From the NCBI RefSeq assembly GCF_051020765.1, contig NW_027469203.1:124001-188000 (forward strand): a DNA stretch of 64,000 bases. Direction: 5' to 3'. A program made the translations under genes and the position numbers. Below are positions 53,880 through 64,000 of the stretch, piece by piece (the stretch's first letter is position 1; every line of letters starts with the position of its first letter). Origin of the DNA: Lasioglossum baleicum. Its lineage: Eukaryota; Arthropoda; Insecta; Hymenoptera; Halictidae. The notes under the pieces were generated by a model. That model ran no database searches and was not told where the DNA came from. It saw nothing but the letters and a program-made list of their open reading frames with translations.

Positions 53880-55467
53880 TTACGCATAACGCATAACGCA
53901 TAACGCATAACGCATAACGCATAACGCATAACGCATAACGCATAACGCATAACGCATAACGCATAACGCATAACGCATAACGCATAACGCATAACGCTTA
54001 ACGCATAACGCATAACGCATAACGCATAACGCATAACGCATAACGCATAACGCATAACGCATAACGCATAACGCATAACGCATAACGCATAACGCATAAC
54101 GCATAACGCATAACGCATAACGCATAACGCATAACGCATAACGCATAACGCATAACGCATAACGCATAACGCATAACGCAAAACGCATAACGGATAACGG
54201 ATAACGCACAACGCATAACCCATACCGCATTACGCATTACGCATAATGCATAACGCATAATCCATAACGGATAACGCATAACCCATAACGCATAACGCAA
54301 AGCCGATAACGCATAACGCATAACACATAGCGCATATCGCATAACGCATAACGCATAACTCATAACGCATAACGCATAACGCAAAACGCATAACGCATAA
54401 CGCATAACGCATAACGGATAACGGATAACGCACAACGCATAACCCATACCGCATTACGCATTACGCATAATGCATAACGCATAATAAATAACGGATAACG
54501 CATAACCCATAACGCATAACGCAAAGCCGATAACGCATAACGCATAACACATAGCGCATATCGCATAACGCATAACGCATAACTCATAACGCATAACGCA
54601 TTACGCATAACCCATGACGCATAACTCATAACGCATAACGCATAACGCATAACGCATAACGCATACCGCATTACGCATAACGCATAACGCATAACGCATA
54701 ACGCATAACGCATAACGCATTACGCATAACGCATAACGCATAACGCATAACGCATAACGGATAACGCACAACGCACAACCCATACCGCATTACGCATTAC
54801 GCATAATGCATAACGCATAATCCATAACGGATAACGCATAACCCATAACGCATAACCCATAACGCATAACTCAATGCCGATAACGCATTACGCATAACGC
54901 ATAACGCATAACGCATAACGGATAACGGATAACGCACAACCCATACCGCATTACGCATAACGCATAACGCATAACGCATAACGCATAACGCATAACGCAA
55001 AACGCATAACGCATAACGCATAACGCATAACGCATAACGCATAACGCATAACGCAAAACGCATAACGCATAACGCATAACGCATAACCCATGACGCATAA
55101 CCCATAACGCATAACACATAACGCAAAACGCATAACGCATAACTTATAATGCATTACGCATAATCCATAGCGGATAACGCATAACCCATAGCGCATGACG
55201 CATAACGCAAAGCCGTTAACGCATAACGCATAACGCATAACGCATAACGCATAACGCATAACGCATAACGCATAACGCATAACGCATACCGCATAACGCA
55301 TAACGCATAACGCATAACGCATCACGCATAACGCATAACGCATAACGCATAACTTATAATGCATTACGCATAATCCATAACGCATAACGCATAACGCATA
55401 ACGCATAACGCATAACGCATAACGCATAACGCATAACGCATACCGCATAACGCATAACGCATAACGC
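53880..55467 (-). repeat. 3,377-bp higher-order repeat, copy 2
   Basis: This is the downstream partner of 50,503-52,090 with the same landmark order and spacing. The copies diverge after about 52.1 and 55.5 kb, where the number of canonical units differs. Confidence 0.88.
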
Positions 55468-57389
55468 ATAACGCATCACGCATAACGCATAACGCATAAC
55501 GCATAACGCATAACGCATAACGCATAACGCATAACGCATAACGCATAACGCATAACGCATAACGCATAACGCATAACGCATAACGCATAACGCATAACGC
55601 ATAACGCATAACGCATAACGCATAACGCATAACGCATAACGCATAACGCATAACGCATAACGCATAACGCATAACGCATAACGCATAACGCATAACGCAT
55701 AACGCATAACGCATAACCCATAACGCATAACACATAACGCAAAACGCATAACGCATAACTTATAATGCATTACGCATAATCCATAGCGGATAACGCATAA
55801 CCCATCGCGCATGACGCATAACGCAAAGCCGTTAACGCATAACGCATAACGCATAACGCATAACGCATAACGCATAACGCATAATCCATAAAGGATAACG
55901 CATAACCCATAACGCATGACGCATAACGCAATGCCGATAACGCATAACGCATAACTTATAATGCATTACGCATAATCCATAACGCATAACGCATAACGCA
56001 TAACGCATAACGCATAACGCATAACGCATAACGCATACCGCATAACGCATAACGCATAACGCATAACGCATAACGCATAACGCATAACGCATAACGCATA
56101 ACGCATAACGCATAACGCATAACGCATAACGCATAACGCATAACGCATAACGCATAACGCATAATCCATAAAGGATAACGCATAACCCATAACGCATGAC
56201 GCATAACGCAAAGCCGATAACGCATAACGCATAACGCATAACTTATAATGCATTACGCATAATCCATAACGCATAACGCATAACGCATAACGCATAACGC
56301 ATAACGCATAACGCATAACGCATAACGCATAACGCATAACGCATAACGCATACCGCATAACGCATAACGCATAACGCATAACGCATCACGCATAACGCAT
56401 AACGCATGACGCATAACAGCATAACGCATAACGCATCACGCATAACGCATAACGCATAACCCATAACGCATAACGCATGACGCATTACCCATAACGCATA
56501 ACACATAACGCAAAACACATAACGCATAACGCATAACGCATAACGCATAACGCATAACGCATAACGCATAACGCATAACCCATAACGCATGACGCATAAC
56601 GCAAAGCCGATAACGCATAACGCATAACGCATAACTTATAATGCATTACGCATAATCCATAACGCATAACGCATAACGCGTAACGCATAACTTATAATGC
56701 ATTACGCATAATCCATAACGCATAACGCATAACGCATAACGCATAACGCATAACGCATAACGCATAACGCATAACGCATACCGCATAACGCATAACAGCA
56801 TAACGCATAACGCATCACGCATAACGCATAACGCATAACCCATAACGCATAACGCATAACGCATGACGCATTACCCATAACGCATAACACATAACGCAAA
56901 ACACATAACGCATAACGCATAACGCATAACGCATAACGCATAACGCATAACGCATAACGCATAACGCATAACGCATAACGCATAACGCATAACGCATAAC
57001 GCATAACGCATAACGCATAACGCATTACGCATAACCCATGCCGCATAACTCATAACGCATAACGCATAACCCATAACCCATAACGCATAACGCATAACGG
57101 ATAACGGATAACGCACAACGCACAACCCATACCGCATTACGCATAACGCATAACGCATAACGCATAACGCATAACGCATAACGCATAACGCATAACGCAT
57201 AACGCATAACGCATAACGCATAACGCATAACGCATAACGCATAACGCATAACGCATAACGCATAACGCATAACGCATAACGCATAACGCATAACGCATAA
57301 CGCATAACGCATAACGCATAACGCATAACGCATAACGCATAACGCATAACGCATAACGCATAACGCATAACGCATAACGCATGACGCAT

Positions 57390-58250
57390 AACCTATATCG
57401 CATAACGCATAACGCATAACGCATAACGCAAAACGCATAACGTATATCGGATAACGGATAACGCACAACGCATAACCCATACCGCATTACGCATTACGCA
57501 TAATGCATAACGCATAATCCATAACGGATAACGCATAACCCATAACGCATAACGCAAAGCCGATAACGCATAACGCATAACACATAGCGCATATCGCATA
57601 ACGCATAACGCATAACTCATAACGCATAACGCATAACGCAAAACGCATAACGCATAACGCATAACGCATAACGGATAACGGATAACGCACAACGCATAAC
57701 CCATACCGCATTACGCATTACGCATAATGCATAACGCATAATAAATAACGGATAACGCATAACGCAAAGCCGATAACGCATAACGCATAACACATAGCGC
57801 ATATCGCATAACGCATAACGCATAACTCATAACGCATAACGCATTACGCATAACCCATGACGCATAACTCATAACGCATAACGCATAACGCATAACGCAT
57901 AACGCATACCGCATTACGCATAACGCATAACGCATAACGCATAACGCATAACGCATAACGCATAACGCATAACGCATTACGCATAACGCATAACGCATAA
58001 CGCATAACGCATAACGGATAACGCACAACGCACAACCCATACCGCATTACGCATTACGCATAATGCATAACGCATAATCCATAACGGATAACGCATTACG
58101 CATAACGCATAACGCATAACGCATAACTCAATGCCGATAACGCATTACGCATAACGCATAACGGATAACGGATAACGGATAACGCACAACGCACAACCCA
58201 TACCGCATTACGCATAACGCATAACGCATAACGCATAACGCATAACGCAT
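57390..58250 (-). repeat. 1,232-bp tandem duplicate, copy 1
   Basis: It contains CCTATATCG, an R3 doublet at 57,581 and 57,791, and an R2 terminal marker at 58,127, followed by three consecutive CGGATAA units. All of these recur 1,232 bp (176 heptamers) later. The spacing is an exact multiple of seven, as expected because no octamer block lies between. Confidence 0.88.
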
Positions 58251-58621
58251 AACGCATAACGCATAACGCATAACGCATAACGCATAACGCATAACGCATT
58301 ACGCATAACCCATGCCGCATAACTCATAACGCATAACGCATAACCCATAACCCATAACGCATAACGCATAACGGATAACGGATAACGCACAACGCACAAC
58401 CCATACCGCATTACGCATAACGCATAACGCATAACGCATAACGCATAACGCATAACGCATAACGCATAACGCATAACGCATAACGCATAACGCATAACGC
58501 ATAACGCATAACGCATAACGCATAACGCATAACGCATAACGCATAACGCATAACGCATAACGCATAACGCATAACGCATAACGCATAACGCATAACGCAT
58601 AACGCATAACGCATGACGCAT

Positions 58622-59440
58622 AACCTATATCGCATAACGCATAACGCATAACGCATAACGCAAAACGCATAACGTATATCGGATAACGGATAACGCACAA
58701 CGCATAACCCATACCGCATTACGCATTACGCATAATGCATAACGCATAATCCATAACGGATAACGCATAACCCATAACGCATAACGCAAAGCCGATAACG
58801 CATAACGCATAACACATAGCGCATATCGCATAACGCATAACGCATAACTCATAACGCATAACGCATAACGCAAAACGCATAACGCATAACGCATAACGCA
58901 TAACGGATAACGGATAACGCACAACGCATAACCCATACCGCATTACGCATTACGCATAATGCATAACGCATAATAAATAACGGATAACGCATAACGCAAA
59001 GCCGATAACGCATAACGCATAACACATAGCGCATATCGCATAACGCATAACGCATAACTCATAACGCATAACGCATTACGCATAACCCATGACGCATAAC
59101 TCATAACGCATAACGCATAACGCATAACGCATAACGCATACCGCATTACGCATAACGCATAACGCATAACGCATAACGCATAACGCATAACGCATAACGC
59201 ATAACGCATTACGCATAACGCATAACGCATAACGCATAACGCATAACGGATAACGCACAACGCACAACCCATACCGCATTACGCATTACGCATAATGCAT
59301 AACGCATAATCCATAACGGATAACGCATTACGCATAACGCATAACGCATAACGCATAACTCAATGCCGATAACGCATTACGCATAACGCATAACGGATAA
59401 CGGATAACGGATAACGCACAACGCACAACCCATACCGCAT
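58622..59440 (-). repeat. 1,232-bp tandem duplicate, copy 2
   Basis: The second copy has R3 at 58,813 and 59,023 and the R2 marker at 59,359. A pure run of about 400 bp (59,443-59,845) follows it, in place of the shorter run and CATGCCGCATAACTC block that follow copy 1. Confidence 0.88.
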
Positions 59441-59442
59441 TA

Positions 59443-62400
59443 CGCATAACGCATAACGCATAACGCATAACGCATAACGCATAACGCATAACGCATAACG
59501 CATAACGCATAACGCATAACGCATAACGCATAACGCATAACGCATAACGCATAACGCATAACGCATAACGCATAACGCATAACGCATAACGCATAACGCA
59601 TAACGCATAACGCATAACGCATAACGCATAACGCATAACGCATAACGCATAACGCATAACGCATAACGCATAACGCATAACGCATAACGCATAACGCATA
59701 ACGCATAACGCATAACGCATAACGCATAACGCATAACGCATAACGCATAACGCATAACGCATAACGCATAACGCATAACGCATAACGCATAACGCATAAC
59801 GCATAACGCATAACGCATAACGCATAACGCATAACGCATAACGCAAAACGCATAACGCATAACGCATAACGCATAACGCATGACGCATAACCCATAACGC
59901 ATAACACATAACGCAAAACGCATAACGCATAACTTATAATGCATTACGCATAATCCATAGCGGATGACGCATAACCCATCGCGCATGACGCATAACGCAA
60001 AGCCGTTAACGCATAACGCATAACGCATAACGCATAACGCATAACGCATAACGCATAACGCATAACGCATAATCCATAAAGGATAACGCATAACCCATAA
60101 CGCATGACGCATAACGCAAAGCCGATAACGCATAACGCATAACGCATAACTTATAATGCATTACGCATAATCCATAACGCATAACGCATAACGCATAACG
60201 CATAACGCATAACGCATAACGCATAACGCATAACGCATAACGCATAACGCATAACGCATACCGCATAACGCATAACGCATAACGCATAACGCATCACGCA
60301 TAACGCATAACGCATGACGCATTACCCATAACGCATAACACATAACGCAAAACACATGCCGCATAACTCATAACGCATAACGCATAACGCATAACGCATT
60401 ACGCATAACGCATAACGCATAACGGATAACGGATAACGCAACACGCACAACCCATACCGCATTACGCATAACGCATAACGCATAACGCATAACCCATAAC
60501 CCATAACGCATAACGCATAACGCATAACGCATAACGCATAACGCATAACGCATAACGCATAACGCATAACGCATAACGCATAACGCATAACGCATAACGC
60601 ATAACGCATAACGCATAACGCATAACGCATAACGCATAACGCATAACGCATAACGCATAACGCATAACGCAAAACGCATAACGCAAAACGCATAACGCAT
60701 AACGCATAACGCATAACGCATGACGCATAACCCATAACGCATAACACATAACGCAAAACGCATAACGCATAACTTATAATGCATTACGCATAATCCATAG
60801 CGGATAACGCATAACCCATCGCGCATGACGCATAACGCAAAGCCGTTAACGCATAACGCATAACGCATAACGCATAACGCATAACGCATAACGCATAACG
60901 CATAACGCATAACGCATAACGCATAACGCATAACGCATAACGCATAACGCATAATCCATAAAGGATAACGCATAACCCATAACGCATGACGCATAACGCA
61001 AAGCCGATAACGCATAACGCATAACGCATAACTTATAATGCATTACGCATAATCCATAACGCATAACGCATAACGCATAACGCATAACGCATAACGCATA
61101 ACGCATACCGCATAACGCATAACGCATAACGCATAACGCATCACGCATAACGCATAACGCATAACGCATAACCCATAACGCATAACGCATGACGCATTAC
61201 CCATAACGCATAACACATAACGCAAAACACATAACGCATAACGCATAACGCATAACGCATAACGCATAACGCATAACGCATAACGCATAACGCATAACGC
61301 ATAACGCATAACGCATTACGCATAACCCATGCCGCATAACTCATAACGCATAACGCATAACGCATAACGCATAACGCATTACGCATTACGCATAACGCAT
61401 AACGGATAACGGATAACGCAACACGCACAACCCATACCGCATTACGCATAACGCATAACGCATAACGCATAACCCATAACGCATAACGCATTACGCATAA
61501 CCCATGACGCATAACTCATAACGCATAACGCATAACGCATAACGCATAACGCATACCGCATTACGCATAACGCATAACGCATAACGCATAACGCATAACG
61601 CATAACGCATAACGCATTACGCATAACGCATAACGCATAACGGATAACGCACAACGCACAACCCATACCGCATTACGCATTACGCATAATGCATAACGCA
61701 TAATCCATAACGGATAACGCATTACGCATAACGCATAACGCATAACGCATAACTCAATGCCGATAACGCATTACGCATAACGCATAACGCATAACGCATT
61801 ACGCATAACGCATAACGCATAACGGATAACGCACAACGCACAACCCATACCGCATTACGCATTACGCATAATGCATAACGCATAATCCATAACGGATAAC
61901 GCATTACGCATAACGCATAACGCATAACGCATAACTCAATGCCGATAACGCATTACGCATAACGCATAACGCATAACGCATAACGCATAACGCATAACGG
62001 ATAACGGATAACGGATAACGCACAACGCACAACCCATACCGCATTACGCATAACGCATAACGCATAACGCATAACGCATAACGCATAACGCATAACACAT
62101 AACGCAAAACGCATAACGCATAACTTATAATGCATTACGCATAATCCATAGCGGATAACGCATAACCCATTGCGCATGACGCATAACGCAAAGCCGTTAA
62201 CGCTTAACGCATAACGCATAACGCATAACGCATAACGCATAACGCATAACGCATAACGCATAATCCATAAAGGATAACGCATAACCCATAACGCATGACG
62301 CATAACGCAAAGCCGATAACGCATAACGCGTAACGCATAACTTATAATGCATTACGCATAACCCATAACGCATAACGCATAACGCATAACGCATAACGCA

Positions 62401-64000
62401 TAACGCATAACGCATAACGCATAACGCATAACGCATAACGCATAACGCATACCGCATAACGCATAACGCATAACGCATAACGCATCACGCATAACGCATA
62501 ACGCATAACCCATAACGCATAACGCATGACGCATTACCCATAACGCATAACACATAACGCAAAACACATAACGCATAACGCATAACGCATAACGCATAAC
62601 GCATAACGCATAACGCATAACGCATAACGCATTACGCATAACCCATGCCGCATAACTCATAACGCATAACGCATAACGCATAACGCATTACGCATAACGC
62701 ATAACGCATAACGGATAACGGATAACGCAACACGCACAACCCATACCGCATTACGCATAACGCATAACGCATAACGCATAACCCATAACCCATAACGCAT
62801 AACGCATAACGGATAACGGATAACGCACAACGCACAACCCATACCGCATTACGCGTAACGCATAACGCATAACGCATAACGCATAACGCATAACGCATAA
62901 CGCATAACGCATAACGCATAACGCATAACGCATAACGCATAACGCATAACGCATAACGCATAACGCATAACGCATAACGCATAACGCATAACGCATAACG
63001 CATAACGCATAACGCATAACGCATAACGCATAACGCATAACGCATAACGCATAACGCATAACGCATAACGCATAACGCATAACGCATAACGCATAACGCA
63101 TAACGCATAACGCATAACGCATAACGCATAACGCATAACGCATAACGCATAACGCATAACGCATAACGCATAACGCATAACGCATAACGCATAACGCATA
63201 ACGCATAACGCATAACGCATAACGCATAACGCATAACGCATAACGCATAACGCATAACGCATAACGCATAACGCATAACGCATAACGCATAACGCATAAC
63301 GCATGACGCATAACCCATAACGCATAACACATAACGCAAAACGCATAACTTATAATGCATTACGCATAATCCATAGCGGATGACGCATAACCCATCGCGC
63401 ATGACGCATAACGCAAAGCCGTTAACGCATAACGCATAACGCATAACGCATAACGCATAACGCATAACGCATAATCCATAAAGGATAACGCATAACCCAT
63501 AACGCATGACGCATAACGCAAAGCCGATAACGCATAACGCATAACGCATAACTTATAATGCATTACGCATAATCCATAACGCATAACGCATAACGCATAA
63601 CGCATAACGCATAACGCATAACGCATAACGCATAACGCATAACGCATAACGCATAACGCATACCGCATAACGCATAACGCATAACGCATAACGCATCACG
63701 CATAACGCATAACGCATAACCCATAACGCATAACGCATGACGCATTACCCATAACGCATAACACATAACGCAAAACACATGCCGCATAACTCATAACGCA
63801 TAACGCATAACGCATAACGCATAACGCATTACGCATAACGCATAACGCATAACGGATAACGCAACACGCACAACCCATACCGCATTACGCATAACGCATA
63901 ACGCATAACGCATAACCCATAACCCATAACGCATAACGCATAACGCATAACGCATAACGCATAACGCATAACGCATAACGCATAACGCATAACGCATAAC
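59443..64000 (-). repeat. Right zone 4: variant-rich distal region to the window edge
   Basis: After a 400-bp pure run the zone has paired R4 elements, CGCAAAGCCGTTAACG (59,997, 60,837, 62,189, 63,411; earlier at 48,006, 51,832, 52,404, 55,208, 55,822) and AATCCATAAAGGATAACG (about 60,069, 60,953, 62,261, 63,472). It also has CGCAACACGCACAACCC (about 60,436, 61,411, 62,726, 63,851). No R1 or R3 block occurs. A further pure run spans about 62,857-63,303. Spacing of the repeated groups is irregular. Confidence 0.82.
62857..63303 (-). repeat. Pure heptamer run, about 450 bp
   Basis: Canonical CGCATAA units without visible substitution, between a CGCGTAACG variant at 62,852 and the CATGACGCATAACCC group at about 63,302. 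Confidence 0.86.

Larger units (their letters stand above)
44680..59290 (-). repeat. Right zone 3: R3-doublet region with 3.4-3.8-kb and 1.2-kb repeats
   Basis: R3 doublets occur at 44,791/45,015, 47,130/47,354, 48,390/48,614, 50,947/51,171, 54,324/54,548, 57,581/57,791 and 58,813/59,023. Around them three large copies begin near 47.0, 50.85 and 54.23 kb, with offsets of 3,817 and 3,377 bp. A 1,232-bp tandem duplicate covers about 57.3-59.4 kb. R2, R4 and T-form R1 blocks are interspersed. Confidence 0.85.
31634..64000 (-). repeat. Heptamer satellite array, right arm (CGCATAA)n, inverted orientation
   Basis: This is the same heptamer as the left arm but reverse-complemented, read on the plus strand as CGCATAA. 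It continues to the right edge with no unique DNA. Common variants are CGCATTA, CGCAAAA, CGGATAA, CACATAA, CCCATAA, CGCATGA, CGCATAG and CGTATAA. Strand asymmetry flips relative to the left arm, to A and C rich on the plus strand. Variant blocks here mostly differ from those of the left arm, so this is not a simple mirror image. Confidence 0.97.

Noticed and set aside
31758..63997. Dozens of long minus-strand open reading frames in the right arm
   Set aside because: This is the same artefact on the strand that carries the stop-free orientation after the inversion.
1..64000. CRISPR array
   Set aside because: Blocks recur at irregular distances and the intervening sequence is the same heptamer, not unique spacers. 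No cas gene or leader is present.
1..64000. Telomere
   Set aside because: The unit lacks the G-run typical of canonical telomere repeats, I do not recognise it as a telomere unit, the array changes strand in the middle, and it carries nested higher-order blocks. An atypical telomere-associated satellite cannot be excluded.
1..64000. Insertion of a mobile element or presence of an rRNA or tRNA gene
   Set aside because: No stretch longer than a few variant units departs from the heptamer pattern, so there is no room for one.

Overview
The whole window is one simple-sequence satellite. I can support no gene, RNA gene, mobile element, CRISPR array or regulatory site anywhere in it. The unit is a heptamer, TTATGCG (equivalently ATGCGTT). 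It runs in the forward orientation from base 1 to about 31,630, then switches to the reverse complement CGCATAA from about 31,634 to base 64,000. Both window edges lie inside the array, so its full length is unknown. At least 64 kb of uninterrupted 7-bp satellite with nested higher-order blocks suggests eukaryotic heterochromatin (pericentromeric, subtelomeric or sex-chromosomal). I do not recognise the unit as a named satellite or canonical telomere repeat, so I assign no organism.

The array is not uniform. The left arm carries recurring blocks of variant heptamers: A (16 copies), B (31), C (23), D (4), E (7), F (3), G (3), H (2) and half-A (3). They are joined into larger duplicated segments of about 1.6 kb, 4.8 kb and 10.8 kb, separated by pure runs of up to about 720 bp. 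The right arm has a different set: R1 (15 copies), R2 (15), R3 (8 fixed doublets) and R4. Large repeats there have offsets of 1,232, 3,377 and 3,817 bp, and pure runs reach about 860 bp. The distal right part (about 47.6-64 kb) has the richest mix of variants.

Two points stand out. First, the heptamer register is kept across the window. In the left arm, every landmark spacing I checked is a multiple of 7 except for a loss of exactly one base per A block, which contains a hexamer. In the right arm, every spacing I checked is a multiple of 7 except for a gain of one base per R1 block (octamer GGAATTAA) and per CAGCATAA octamer. Second, the arms are not mirror copies. The exact palindrome at the switch has only 32-bp arms around TAT, and the block vocabularies differ. 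Even so, one composite (CCTTATGGTTTATACG followed by ATGAGTTTTGCGTTAC) occurs in both arms in the same order once strand is corrected, so they share ancestry.

The very long open frames (up to 1,450 codons, 5,738-10,090) are by-products: a stop-free heptamer reads as a 7-residue cycle (MRYALCV) in all three frames of one strand. They appear on + in the left arm and on - in the right arm, as expected for a repeat.
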